A DNA stretch of 64,000 bases from Actinomycetota bacterium (GCA_025355855.1 JANXYU010000029.1:16186-80185), one strand, 5' to 3'. Positions 24,583 to 37,707 are shown, counted from the stretch's first letter. Made by a program: numbers and translations. The notes: generated by a model from the letters alone, not told the origin.

Positions 24583-27488
24583 TAGACCGTTGCTTCTTCC
24601 AATTTCTGCGACAGAACCTTGGACACTCCGTCCTTTTGCATGGTCACGCCGTATAAGATATCAGCTACTTCCATCGTACGTCTCTGATGGGTAACGATCA
24701 GGAATTGGGCCTGATTTTTGAATCTCTTAATCAGAGCGACAAATCGCTGCAGGTTGACATCGTCCAAGGCCACGTCGGCTTCATCTAAAAGGTAGAATGG
24801 GGCCGGGTTTATCTGGAACAAACCGAAGAGCAATGCCAATGCAGTCATAGCGCTTTCTCCCCCGCTCAGAAGCGACACTTTCTTCAGACGCCGCCCGCTT
24901 GGTTGGGCTTCGATCTCAATACCTGTGGCCATTATGTCATCCGGGTCGGTCAAAATAAGCTGGGCTTTGCCGTCGGGGAACATGTTTTTAAACACTTCTT
25001 GAAACGATTCGTTAACCCGGTTGAATATCTCCAGGAACTTCTCGCTCATCTGCGTGTCCATTAGCCCGATGACCTTATGCAAACTGCGCTCACTGCGCCG
25101 TAGGTCTTGTGTTTGTGTTTCCAGATGTTCCTGCCGTTCCTGTACTTCCGCAAATTCCTCCGCCGCGATCGGGTTGATCGGCCCCATATAGTCGATTTTC
25201 GCTCGCGCGTCGCGCATCACGCTTAACAGTTCTTCTTTCACTCGCGGCTCTGGATAAGCCTTAACGGCCGCGGCCGGGGTCAAAGAGAACTCAGCCTCCA
25301 GTTGGTCGATTAAAGCGCTGATCTTAGGTTCAAGCTGTGCCTCGGAAATCTCTTCCCGGTGACGGTCGTTTTCAATCAAGGCTATCTGCTTGTCGACCTC
25401 GGCCAACTGACGTCTGGTGCCCGAAAGTTCCTCGCGCGTTTGCCGTTCGGTCGTCCTAGACCGGGCAATCTCCTCTTCCGTCATTGTTTCGTAACGGTTG
25501 ATCACTGTCGTCAGGCGCTGGATGAGCTGGCGGACATTCGCTAGCGTCTCCGCTTCAGCGCGCATCATCGCCCCGTCCACAGGCGCCTCTTCCGACCGCG
25601 CGGCCACTCTCACGCCGGCCGCTTGGCTGCGTTGACGCAAAACACGTTCGCGCTCTTCCATGACCTGAAGTTGTATCTTCCTGGCAGCGACTTCTTTTAC
25701 CCAAGGCGCCAATGCATAGTCTCGCTTTGCTTGAGCCGCCATCGCGGTGCCTTGCGCTTTTTCGGCTGCCGCGCGTTGCTTGTCGAGGGCGACGATTTCA
25801 GTCCGTAGGTCTTCCAGGCGGCGCTGCCTCACCAAAATGTCTTCCGTGCCGCGCGCGCGCGGCGTCGCCAGACCACCGTTTATTGTTTCTCCGGCCGCGG
25901 TGAGAAACACCGCGCCGTCAAACTCTGCCTTGGCGGCGTGTTTCAAAGCGACATCGAGGTCTTCTGCCAGAAAAGCGGCGCCAAAGAGCGCCTCATAGAT
26001 GCGTTCATCCAGCCCTTTCGCCTTAACGAAAACGGTAAAACACGTTAATCCCGGGACGCTCTCGGCGCCGCTAACTGGCGCCGGCGCTAAAGCGCCGATA
26101 TATATAGCCGGCCATTCGCCGCCTGATTCTATAATGCGGCGCGCCGAGGCAACGTCTCGCCCCACCAAGGCAGAAAGACGGCGGCCGAGCAGTTTCTCAA
26201 CGGCAGCTTCCTGCCCGCTTTCTATTTCAATAAGATCCCACAAATAGCCGCTTATGCCAGCCGGCCATGCTTTCTTCGCCGGGGTGCTCTCGTCGGCCAG
26301 CTGCGCCAAAAAGGCTTCCTCGGCCTGAACTTTAGCCGTAACAATCCGAGCTGCCGCTTCCAGCCTGGCGCTATCTTCCTGAGCCGCTGCGGTAGTCAAG
26401 GTGATCGGGTTCTGCTCATCCGCGCGGGCCAAGGCTTTCTCCGCGTCCGCCAAAAGGGTCGCTAGATTGTTTTTCTCCTCTAATAAGGCGGTCAGCTCGG
26501 CCGCCAGCCCCGCCGCCTCGTCAACAAAACGCTCACCAACCAGGCGCAAATTATTTTCTTTCTCGCGCAAAACGCCGACGCGTCCGCGCAATCGCTCGGC
26601 GTTAGTAGCTAATGAAAAGCGTCTGTCTTTCAATGACTCAAGCCGAGCCAGCGTTTCCGTTAACAGGGTTTCCAACCGAGCAATTTGTTCCCGGCCTGCT
26701 GCGGCAGTTGCGGCAGTAGTCACGAGGCGCTTGTCGGCCGCTTCGGCTTCCATTTTTTGCCGGTCCCGAATCTTAGTTAAATCGGCTAGTTCCCGGACAA
26801 TATACTCAGCTTCGGCAGTGCGCAGCGTGTCGACCAGACTTTTGTGATCCTTGGCGACTTTCGCCTGTGTTTCCAGTGGCTTCAGCTGCCTTCTGATCTC
26901 GGCCAATATGTCTCTAACCCGAACGAGGTTTCTCTCTGTCGCGGCCAGCTTTCTTAACGCCTTTTCTTTTCGTCTTTTGTATTTGGCCAGGCCAGCCGCT
27001 TCTTCGATCAATACGCGGCGTTCATCGGGACGGCTGTTCAGGATAGAGTCAAGGCGACCTTGTCCGATAATGCTGTACATCTCGCGGCCCATATTTGTAT
27101 GGACGAGTAGTTCGTTGATGTCAGCCAGACGGCACGCCGAGCCATTAAGAAGGTACTCGCTCTCGCCAGATTTATATAGACGCCGGGTAAACGCGACTTC
27201 GCCGTAATCAATCGGAAAAACACGGCTGCCGTTGTCGAAAGTGAGAGTCACTTCGGATACACCCATCGGTGATTTCTGGGCACTGCCGGCGAAGATCACA
27301 TCTTGCATTTTTGTCGAGCGTAAAGAACGAGCGCTTTGTTCGCCCGTGACCCAGAGGAAGGCGTCCACGATGTTGCTTTTACCGCTGCCGTTCGGCCCGA
27401 CGATTACTGTTGTTCCGGGTTCAAAGTTCAGATCGCTTTTGGCGGCGAACGACTTGAACCCTTTCATTGTGAGTGATTTTAGATACAT
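24582..27488 (-). CDS. smc: Chromosome segregation protein SMC, short-armed
   Basis: A condensin ATPase of 968 residues. Walker A GPNGSGKSNIVDA lies near residue 32, the hinge at about 408-540, the signature LLSGGESAMTALAL near 875 and Walker B FYLLDEADVALDD near 900. Two coiled-coil arms (about 170-405 and 545-800) lie between. Typical bacterial SMC has about 1150-1200 residues, so each arm is roughly 100 residues shorter, while both heads and the hinge look complete. It is followed without a gap by ftsY, a common pairing, and preceded by a lipoprotein gene. scpA and scpB are not in the window. Confidence 0.94.
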   Translation of the reverse strand: MYLKSLTMKGFKSFAAKSDLNFEPGTTVIVGPNGSGKSNIVDAFLWVTGEQSARSLRSTKMQDVIFAGSAQKSPMGVSEVTLTFDNGSRVFPIDYGEVAFTRRLYKSGESEYLLNGSACRLADINELLVHTNMGREMYSIIGQGRLDSILNSRPDERRVLIEEAAGLAKYKRRKEKALRKLAATERNLVRVRDILAEIRRQLKPLETQAKVAKDHKSLVDTLRTAEAEYIVRELADLTKIRDRQKMEAEAADKRLVTTAATAAAGREQIARLETLLTETLARLESLKDRRFSLATNAERLRGRVGVLREKENNLRLVGERFVDEAAGLAAELTALLEEKNNLATLLADAEKALARADEQNPITLTTAAAQEDSARLEAAARIVTAKVQAEEAFLAQLADESTPAKKAWPAGISGYLWDLIEIESGQEAAVEKLLGRRLSALVGRDVASARRIIESGGEWPAIYIGALAPAPVSGAESVPGLTCFTVFVKAKGLDERIYEALFGAAFLAEDLDVALKHAAKAEFDGAVFLTAAGETINGGLATPRARGTEDILVRQRRLEDLRTEIVALDKQRAAAEKAQGTAMAAQAKRDYALAPWVKEVAARKIQLQVMEERERVLRQRSQAAGVRVAARSEEAPVDGAMMRAEAETLANVRQLIQRLTTVINRYETMTEEEIARSRTTERQTREELSGTRRQLAEVDKQIALIENDRHREEISEAQLEPKISALIDQLEAEFSLTPAAAVKAYPEPRVKEELLSVMRDARAKIDYMGPINPIAAEEFAEVQERQEHLETQTQDLRRSERSLHKVIGLMDTQMSEKFLEIFNRVNESFQEVFKNMFPDGKAQLILTDPDDIMATGIEIEAQPSGRRLKKVSLLSGGESAMTALALLFGLFQINPAPFYLLDEADVALDDVNLQRFVALIKRFKNQAQFLIVTHQRRTMEVADILYGVTMQKDGVSKVLSQKLEEATV

Positions 27489-27494
27489 TTCTGT

Positions 27495-28271
27495 TTACTT
27501 CGCAATTCTGTAACTCTGCAGCCGCCAGACGTACGCTGCCTGGGTAAAAAGCATCTTCGTTTCACCGGCTTGGCTGCCTACAGCCGCTACGGGGCCGATT
27601 CCCGGCGCCCACCAAACGTACATCACGGTGCGCTCTGTTTGCTTGCCCGCTCCTACCGGCTCACGAATGGCTCGCACCATAAAACAGTCAAAAAAAGCGC
27701 CGGCCGGCGTCAGAATCTCGCCTCGCGCTACAACGCTTCTCGTTATCACGTATTTGATGGTTGGTGTATTCTTGGCCGCAATCGTGTCTTTCCAACTATT
27801 CCCTATCGTCAAAGGAAAGACCAGCAATCGCTCGGGATTTGTATATCTTTTGTAGGTCGCCGCGCCCGTTGAGTCCTCAGAACTCTGACCATAGACACTA
27901 ATTGCCTTGGTCGACCGGCCGACAAAATTAAATAGCGGCACCTCGCCTGACTGGACTGAAGGAAATACCTCTTCCGCGTATGCGGCCTCGGGAAATTGCT
28001 CGCGGGCCGGTGATTGGCTTAGCTTCACTAGACGACTCCGAAAGATGGCGTCTCCGCTTTTTTGGGTAAAGTCCCATGGGCCTTGTAAATCAAACGATAC
28101 CGTCCGAGTCGCTTCAAGACCGCTGTTTTGATACGCGGCGAATGTCGTTCCTGTAGTAGCTGGGATATCCTCGGCCACCATGACGGTCTTGGGTGACAAA
28201 GCACAACCGCCGATTAAGAGGGAAAGAATAATCAGGCACGGTGCCAATCTGCGCGTAAAAAAGAGTCTCAT
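27495..28271 (-). CDS. Lipoprotein of unknown function
   Basis: A 258-residue exported protein. The N-terminus is basic then hydrophobic, and ends in the lipobox LLIGGC near residue 23, so it should be a surface lipoprotein. The remainder is beta-rich (FDLQGPWDFTQKSGDAIF; YVWWAPGIGPVAAVG near the end). The YVWWAPGIGPV text resembles the closing strand of several envelope proteins of unknown function. I cannot name the family. It lies 6 bases upstream of smc. Confidence 0.7.
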   Translation of the reverse strand: MRLFFTRRLAPCLIILSLLIGGCALSPKTVMVAEDIPATTGTTFAAYQNSGLEATRTVSFDLQGPWDFTQKSGDAIFRSRLVKLSQSPAREQFPEAAYAEEVFPSVQSGEVPLFNFVGRSTKAISVYGQSSEDSTGAATYKRYTNPERLLVFPLTIGNSWKDTIAAKNTPTIKYVITRSVVARGEILTPAGAFFDCFMVRAIREPVGAGKQTERTVMYVWWAPGIGPVAAVGSQAGETKMLFTQAAYVWRLQSYRIAK

Positions 28272-28278
28272 GACAGCT

Positions 28279-28764
28279 CTAAAGCTCGGCCAGAACTAGC
28301 GTACGACGGGCGGGCGTTTCGGCGCAGCGGGTGCAATCGATCTGCCAAAAATATATGGCCTTAGGGTGCTTGCCAGACTTAGTTCTGACGTAGCTCAATA
28401 GACTCGAGACGGCCGCCATAACATCGCGGCGGGAACCTGACGATACCTTTGCGATAACGTTCGCACCTGCCAGGCTTGACATCCGCGAACCCATATCCAG
28501 GGCTGGTTTATCAACCGCAATCCATAAGGAACCCCTAAACAGTGAATCGCGCAACAGGACGACGTTGGGGGTAGCCTCAATCAGACCGGCTGCCGCCAGC
28601 TCCCGGCGGGCCTTTTCTTCCCTTCTTCCCCGTCCGATGGGCAGGTGAAAAAACATCGGCATCTTGGTCGTAAAGAAAGGGGTGTCGTCCCATTGTCTTT
28701 CGACGAGATCCCATTCAACATCGTCGATTACCGGGCAACCGCAAGCAGAAATAGGCAGATCCAA
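28279..28764 (-). CDS. Conserved-looking protein of unknown function with CxC and CxxC motifs
   Basis: About 161 residues when started at the TTG at 28764, which has GGAG 5 bases before it; a longer frame begins at 28794. It has CGCP near the N-terminus and CTRC near the C-terminus, which could bind a metal. The central text has TTKMPMFFHLPIGRGRR and a helix GSRRDVMAAVSSLLSYVRT. No membrane segment is seen. I do not recognise the family. It is the first gene of the run into the lipoprotein, smc and ftsY. Confidence 0.55.
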   Translation of the reverse strand: MDLPISACGCPVIDDVEWDLVERQWDDTPFFTTKMPMFFHLPIGRGRREEKARRELAAAGLIEATPNVVLLRDSLFRGSLWIAVDKPALDMGSRMSSLAGANVIAKVSSGSRRDVMAAVSSLLSYVRTKSGKHPKAIYFWQIDCTRCAETPARRTLVLAEL

Positions 28765-28877
28765 GTTCTCTCCTCTGTCAAATGAGCGCGCCAATTTAAC
28801 CAGATTATCATACCATAAACCGAAATTCTCGCTCCTCGCTGGCAGCTATATCTATATCGTTCCATAACTCCTGGTTA

Positions 28878-28906
28878 TTTACATATAGGCTGATAAAGAT
28901 TAGAAT
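28878..28906 (+). promoter_or_regulatory. Promoter of the HTH / HD-GYP operon
   Basis: TTTACA (28878-28883) and TAGAAT (28901-28906) are 17 bases apart, each one base from consensus. Transcription would begin near 28913 and give a leader of about 40 bases. Confidence 0.65.
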
Positions 28907-28952
28907 ATTAATAGGATTTAATCACTCGGACTTAGCATCAGGACGTGAACCA

Positions 28953-29180
28953 TTGTCAAGCATGCCGCAGACAACCATCATGACCGTCGGAGAACTCGCC
29001 CTCTATTTGCGCCTGCATGAACAAACGGTTTATAAGATGGCCAAAGAGGGTCGCGTTCCCGCTTTTAAAGTCGGTAACCGATGGCGCTTCCGCCAGACTG
29101 ATATCAACGAATGGCTCCAGTCGCAGCAATTCGGTCAGAAAGACGACCCGACGAACGACGTCCGAGGACTCACCCAATGA
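28953..29180 (+). CDS. Small excisionase/MerR-type helix-turn-helix protein
   Basis: A protein of about 72-75 residues that is almost only a winged HTH of the excisionase family. TVGELALYLRLHEQTVYKMA is the HTH, and FKVGNRWRFRQTDINEWL is the wing and last helix. The start may be the TTG at 28953 or the ATG three codons on; neither has a strong Shine-Dalgarno. It overlaps the following HD-GYP sensor gene by ATGA, so both are made together. A transcription-factor role similar in kind to BldC is possible, but no target is visible. No phage genes are nearby, so an excisionase role is unlikely. Confidence 0.78.
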   Translation: MSSMPQTTIMTVGELALYLRLHEQTVYKMAKEGRVPAFKVGNRWRFRQTDINEWLQSQQFGQKDDPTNDVRGLTQ

Positions 29181-31468
29181 CGCCTCTGCGCGCCCCGCTC
29201 AATGACCTAAGACAACGGGCCTACAATGTCGGCATCGCCAGTAAGATCATTGTCCCTTTCATAGGGCTGGCGCTACTCCTTTCCATAGCAGGCGGCTACG
29301 GGACGGCTTTGTGGACAACGAAAATAATGGACGACGCAGCCGCGCAGACGTTGACCGCGGCGACGCTGGCCACGGCGCACGCTTTCAAGGACTACGACGA
29401 TAAGGTTAGAGTATTTGCCCGTTCGCTGGCCGATACCGACAAGTTGGGCGAAGCCATCACGGCCGGCCAGGTAGACAGTTTCCGGCCTATTTTGCTGACA
29501 GGCTCTAATCATTTCGGTTTGGACTATTTCGAGGTCCTGGATGCCGGAGGCTCAGTTATTCTGGAAAACAACGGTCCTTACGCGAAAGGGACGGCTCTGC
29601 AGAGCCATCCTTTGGTCCAGGCAACGGCTTTGACCGACAACCGGCCAACAGCGATGGTCAAGTACCCGACAGGATACGCGCTTAGCAGTATCGCCATTAT
29701 AACGAATCACGGACAGCCTGCCGGGTATATTATCACCGGATTCTTGGTTAACAGTAAACTATTGACCAAGATAAAGCCGGATAGCTTATCACAGGTCGCT
29801 GTCTTCAACCACACGGAACTCGTCGCCGCCAGCAGCACCGGGCCATCACATCAATTATGTTCCAGCAGCGGTTGCCATGACGTCGGATTCGGTAGCTCTC
29901 TGGCGGACATCGTGTCGGTCGCCAGCGTCCGGCCGATCTCGACTCGAATGGACGGACATACATTTTTGATCCGGCATGATGATCTGCCGGTTTTCGGCTC
30001 GACAGCCGCCCACCTGGTCGTGATGATGCCCATGGACGGCGTAGTCGCTACACAGACAACGATCCGGGTGACCATCTTCTTGAGCGCCGCGTTATTGATG
30101 GTCTTAGTCACACTCCTTGGTTTTTTTATCAGTCGAGGCATAGCGCGGCCTGTCCGAGAGCTGTCGATCATTGCCAGGAAAGTCGCGCGCGGCGACTTGA
30201 CTCCGCGCGCGATCTACCCCGGCACCGACGATGAGATCGGTGAGCTAGCGTCGTCTTTCAACAAGATGACCGAGAGCCTGCAGAGATACACGGCTAACCT
30301 GCGAAAGCGCCTCTTGGAACTGTCTGTCCTATATGAATCGGCCATGAGCTCCCGCAGTATCTATAATCTTGAGGAGCTCTTGGACGTTCTCTTGCAGAAC
30401 GCCGCCAAAGCCATCAACGCCGACTGCGGCAGTCTTCTGCTCTACGATGACGCCGCCGGCCGGTATGTCGTGCGCGGGGTGTACAAGATTCCCGATACGC
30501 TCAAGAATAACGTCTGTCTTGATCGCTTGACAGGCAATCCGACCTGGATGACCGGCCGTCACACTAACAGCGACCAAGAAGCCGGCACGCTCGCCAAAAT
30601 ATGCCTTTTGGTTAACGCGAGAGCCGGCGACGAAGCGCTGCTGGTGACTCCCGACAACGCCGACCCGGCTACCCGTGAGAAATTGCTCAAAACCGGAACC
30701 GTCGCTTTAATGAGCGTTCCAATGGTCATAGGCGGCAAGGTTATCGGCTTGTTAAATCTAGCGCGCAACGGCGACAGCCGGCCCTTTACAGAAGAGGATA
30801 AGACGTTCCTAGTCACGCTGACTAACCAGGCAGCTGTCAGCCTTAACAACCAGCAACTGATTGCTAACCTGCGCGAATCTTATATTTCGACCGTGCGCGC
30901 GTTGGCGGAAGCCATCGACGCCAAGGACCACTATACTCAAGGTCATTCTACCCGGGTCGCGCGTTACTCGGTCGCAATTGCTCGTGAGCTTGGCTTGCCG
31001 GAAGAAGACATAGAGGGCATTGAAACCGCGTCCTACCTGCACGATGTGGGCAAGATCGGCATTTCCAACGAAATACTTATGAAGCCGGGCAAGCTGAGCC
31101 CGATCGAAATGGACATGGTGCGCAATCACCCCCTGATCGGCGCCAAGATCTTGTCACCGATCAAATTCCCCTGGGAGATCGTTCCGATCGTCATTCAGCA
31201 TCACGAACGTTACAGCGGAGGCGGTTATCCAAACCAGCTGGCCTATGACGACATCCATATCGGCGCTCGAGTTCTTATCGTTGCCGATTCCTACGAGGCC
31301 ATGATCAGCGAGCGGCCCTACCGAGCCGCTTTGAGCCAAGATAAAGCGATTGCTGAATTACGAGCCGGCGCCGGTACCCAATTCGATCCCAAAGTCGTCA
31401 AGGCTTTCGTTGATGTCCTTGAGGCCGGCTTCGACGACAAGACCGAAGCCGAAGACCCCGCCGTTTAA
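29177..31468 (+). CDS. Membrane Cache-HAMP-GAF-HD-GYP sensor phosphodiesterase
   Basis: Start chosen at the ATG at 29177, which overlaps the HTH gene stop (ATGA); the longer frame from 29111 is HTH-gene shadow. The product has 763 residues. TM1 is at about 22-45, an extracytoplasmic Cache-like domain at about 46-293, TM2 at about 294-318, HAMP at about 315-370, GAF at about 400-560 and HD-GYP at about 575-745. The HD-GYP part keeps YLHDVGKIGI, IQHHERYSGGGYPNQ and ARVLIVADSYEAM. An unusual CSSSGCH (residues 228-234) lies in the extracytoplasmic domain and could attach haem (CX4CH) or form a disulfide. A strong hairpin follows the gene. Confidence 0.9.
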   Translation: MTPLRAPLNDLRQRAYNVGIASKIIVPFIGLALLLSIAGGYGTALWTTKIMDDAAAQTLTAATLATAHAFKDYDDKVRVFARSLADTDKLGEAITAGQVDSFRPILLTGSNHFGLDYFEVLDAGGSVILENNGPYAKGTALQSHPLVQATALTDNRPTAMVKYPTGYALSSIAIITNHGQPAGYIITGFLVNSKLLTKIKPDSLSQVAVFNHTELVAASSTGPSHQLCSSSGCHDVGFGSSLADIVSVASVRPISTRMDGHTFLIRHDDLPVFGSTAAHLVVMMPMDGVVATQTTIRVTIFLSAALLMVLVTLLGFFISRGIARPVRELSIIARKVARGDLTPRAIYPGTDDEIGELASSFNKMTESLQRYTANLRKRLLELSVLYESAMSSRSIYNLEELLDVLLQNAAKAINADCGSLLLYDDAAGRYVVRGVYKIPDTLKNNVCLDRLTGNPTWMTGRHTNSDQEAGTLAKICLLVNARAGDEALLVTPDNADPATREKLLKTGTVALMSVPMVIGGKVIGLLNLARNGDSRPFTEEDKTFLVTLTNQAAVSLNNQQLIANLRESYISTVRALAEAIDAKDHYTQGHSTRVARYSVAIARELGLPEEDIEGIETASYLHDVGKIGISNEILMKPGKLSPIEMDMVRNHPLIGAKILSPIKFPWEIVPIVIQHHERYSGGGYPNQLAYDDIHIGARVLIVADSYEAMISERPYRAALSQDKAIAELRAGAGTQFDPKVVKAFVDVLEAGFDDKTEAEDPAV

Positions 31469-31491
31469 CAACAAACTACCAACGACTAATA

Positions 31492-31529
31492 ATATAAAGG
31501 CCCCGACCGTTTGGTCGGGGCCTTTATAT
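31492..31529. terminator. Bidirectional intrinsic terminator
   Basis: A perfect 17-base-pair stem (31492-31508 with 31513-31529) closes a GTTT loop; the GC core is GGCCCCGACC. A-T-rich ends on both sides suit termination of the plus-strand HD-GYP gene and of the convergent small secreted-protein genes. Confidence 0.88.
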
Positions 31530-31592
31530 ATACTTACAACCTTACTACCTCTTACGCAGACAACCTCGTCATCAGGTTATCAATCAAAATAA

Positions 31593-31928
31593 CTATGACG
31601 ATGGAACTGTTACCATGCTGCTGCCGTTCCACTTGAAAGGCCCATACCATTTCCAATGGCCATCGCGGTAATGGAGATGTATTTTGCAGTTAATCCCCGC
31701 GACGCTACCGTCATAGTTGCCGTAGTTCCAGCCAAGCGCCGGGCTCCACGAGTAGATACATTGACCCAATTGATAGTACGATCCGCACATGTAGAAGTAG
31801 GCAAAACCGGTCGAGAGATTGTTCTGGCTGCCCGCCATTCTTGTATGCATCGTCGCACCGAATGCAGGCGCCACAAACAGCATCATGATCACGGCGCAAA
31901 GACATAGTACGAGTAAGATTCGTTTCAT
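31593..31928 (-). CDS. Small secreted protein A (tandem paralogue)
   Basis: Started at the ATG at 31928, 7 bases after AAGGAG. The 111-residue product has a clear signal peptide with a probable cut after FG-A near residue 25. The mature part has Cys at three places (MCGSYY, GQCIY, INCKI) and many Tyr and Trp. The C-terminus has HLHYRDGHWKWYGPF, closely matched in the neighbouring gene. I cannot assign a known family. It is second in a two-gene unit. Confidence 0.72.
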   Translation of the reverse strand: MKRILLVLCLCAVIMMLFVAPAFGATMHTRMAGSQNNLSTGFAYFYMCGSYYQLGQCIYSWSPALGWNYGNYDGSVAGINCKIHLHYRDGHWKWYGPFKWNGSSMVTVPSS

Positions 31929-31971
31929 AGCATAGCTCCTTCTAGGGATACCCAAAATAGGCTTCTATAGA

Positions 31972-32307
31972 CTATGACCCGGGTACGTTAATAACCTGGC
32001 CGTCAAACATGAATGGGCCGAACCATTTTGTATGGCCATCCTTGTAGTGCAGGTAAATCTTGTACATGAAACCGTGGTTCTGGCTGGCCCAACTTGCTGT
32101 ACACTTCTTAAGGTATTCATCCCAGTGATACGTGCGAGTTCCTTCATTAATCCATTTGTTCGTCTCATTGATGTAGAGTGTTCCCGTCGAACCGCTATTG
32201 CTCATATAGGGCATCCTGGTGGACATAGTTGATGTGGCAAGCGCAGGCGCGGCCAGCAACGCAACAAACATGATGAAAAGTGATACCGTCAGTAACATTC
32301 GTCTCAT
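31972..32307 (-). CDS. Small secreted protein B (tandem paralogue)
   Basis: A 111-residue exported protein; AAGGAG lies 7 bases before the ATG. The signal peptide ends near ALA-TS. The mature part shares STRM and the closing block YLHYKDGHTKWFGPF...VPGS with protein A, but only one Cys (KKCTAS). It lies 43 bases upstream of protein A and has the same length, so the two are paralogues. Function is unknown; secretion and aromatic-rich, glycine-containing strands suggest a cell-surface or extracellular binding role. Confidence 0.72.
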   Translation of the reverse strand: MRRMLLTVSLFIMFVALLAAPALATSTMSTRMPYMSNSGSTGTLYINETNKWINEGTRTYHWDEYLKKCTASWASQNHGFMYKIYLHYKDGHTKWFGPFMFDGQVINVPGS

Positions 32308-32384
32308 TGGTTAACTCCTTCTAAGAATGGCCAAATATGACTATAGTAGACAGATTCACCCCCTCACAGAAATAGACTGGCTCA

Positions 32385-32413
32385 TTCATAGCATTGTGAG
32401 ATATTTTGGTCAA
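32385..32413 (-). promoter_or_regulatory. Possible promoter of the small secreted-protein genes
   Basis: TTGACC (32408-32413) and TATGAA (32385-32390) are 17 bases apart, with a leader of about 70 bases to the gene B start. A second AT-rich site (TATAGT near 32345) lacks a -35. Confidence 0.4.
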
Positions 32414-32497
32414 TAGAAACTTTATTAATATCTGCGCGTCTCTATGTTCTATTGATACAGCGATAAGAGGAGGTGTTCAAATTAAGAGAAGTAGGCA

Positions 32498-32541
32498 AAA
32501 TATAAGAGGACCGCAGTTTGAACTGCAGTCCTCTTATATTT
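32498..32541 (-). terminator. Terminator of the rRNA operon
   Basis: Arms 32498-32518 and 32521-32541 are complementary along about 20 bases; on the minus-strand RNA the only non-Watson-Crick pair is one G-U. It lies directly after the 5S gene and ends in a T-rich tract. Confidence 0.85.
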
Positions 32542-32543
32542 AC

Positions 32544-32661
<118 letters not shown>

Positions 32662-32677
32662 TCTTTGGTTTTCAAAT

Positions 32678-32714
32678 GTGCGCCTTCAAAGCCGCATAGC
32701 GGTATTCCATGAAT
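32678..32714 (-). other. 23S processing stem, 3' arm
   Basis: Complementary to 35754-35788 with few mismatches; shares the block CGCATAGCGGTA. It lies between 23S and 5S. Together the arms would bring the 23S ends together for RNase III. Confidence 0.7.
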
Positions 32715-32730
32715 GTGTCGAAAGAACTCT

Positions 32731-35735
<3,005 letters not shown>

Positions 35736-35753
35736 GAGTTCTTAATTTCGGCT

Positions 35754-35788
35754 ATTCATTTCTTACCGCTATGCAGTTTTCAAGGTGC
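35754..35788 (-). other. 23S processing stem, 5' arm, with boxA-like motif
   Basis: On the RNA strand GCACCTTGAAAACTGCATAG is followed by CGGTAAG. It pairs with 32678-32714 beyond the 23S gene. CACCTTGAAAACTG resembles a Gram-positive boxA antitermination site. Confidence 0.6.
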
Positions 35789-35876
35789 AACGCGGCCTTG
35801 CGGCCGCAGCCGTTAGTAGTGTTCACAACCGCTAACAACTGAAGTTGCGGTTAAGCAACTCGCTTGAGGGCGCTCC

Positions 35877-35896
35877 CTCAAAACTGAATAGCGCGC
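35877..35896 (-). other. 16S processing stem, 3' arm
   Basis: Complementary to 37631-37650 upstream of 16S over about 18 bases (core GCGCGCTATTCAGTTTT). The pair would form the RNase III stem that loops out 16S. Confidence 0.8.
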
Positions 35897-35997
35897 TTGA
35901 AGAGTCTATGAGTAAGGGCTCAGTACTGTTGGTGTGCGTCCCTAACACTTACATGTTCGAGACGGTTGACTAGGAGTTATCTTAAATATCTCCCTAG

Positions 35998-37558
<1,561 letters not shown>

Positions 37559-37630
37559 GTTACAGGTCTTCGATTCATAACCTTACTCATCTAAACTTCG
37601 ACATATCCCATGTTAATAAGATACATCGTG

Positions 37631-37656
37631 GCGCGCTATTCAGTTTTCAAGGAACA
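37631..37656 (-). other. boxA and 16S processing stem, 5' arm
   Basis: TGTTCCTTGAAAACTG (37656-37641) matches Gram-positive rrn boxA sites. It overlaps the arm 37631-37650 that pairs with 35877-35896. Confidence 0.7.
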
Positions 37657-37674
37657 GTCCCGTTCTTAGGGCAT

Positions 37675-37707
37675 AAAAAAACCGCCCCTCAAACTTCTTG
37701 AGGCGGT
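37675..37707 (-). terminator. Terminator-like hairpin in the rrn leader
   Basis: ACCGCC...TCAA pairs with TTGA...GGCGGT with a two-base bulge and a 5-base loop, followed by seven T. An upstream GGAGGCG (37771-37765) can pair with CGCCTC in its 5' arm as a competing antiterminator. It stands between the only good promoter and 16S. Confidence 0.75.

Larger units (their letters stand above)
35736..35997 (-). other. 16S-23S spacer without tRNA genes
   Basis: About 260 bases. No cloverleaf is found. It holds a GC hairpin near 35793-35808 (GCGGCCTTGCGGCCGC), the 3' arm of the 16S processing stem, and the 5' arm of the 23S stem with a boxA-like CACCTTGAAAACTG. Confidence 0.75.

Noticed and set aside
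28953..29180. Prophage or integrative element marked by an excisionase-like gene
   Set aside because: No integrase, attachment repeat or phage gene is nearby; the HTH gene is coupled to a chromosomal sensor.
35736..35997. tRNA-Ile or tRNA-Ala in the 16S-23S spacer
   Set aside because: No cloverleaf or T-loop (GGTTCGA) was found on either strand.
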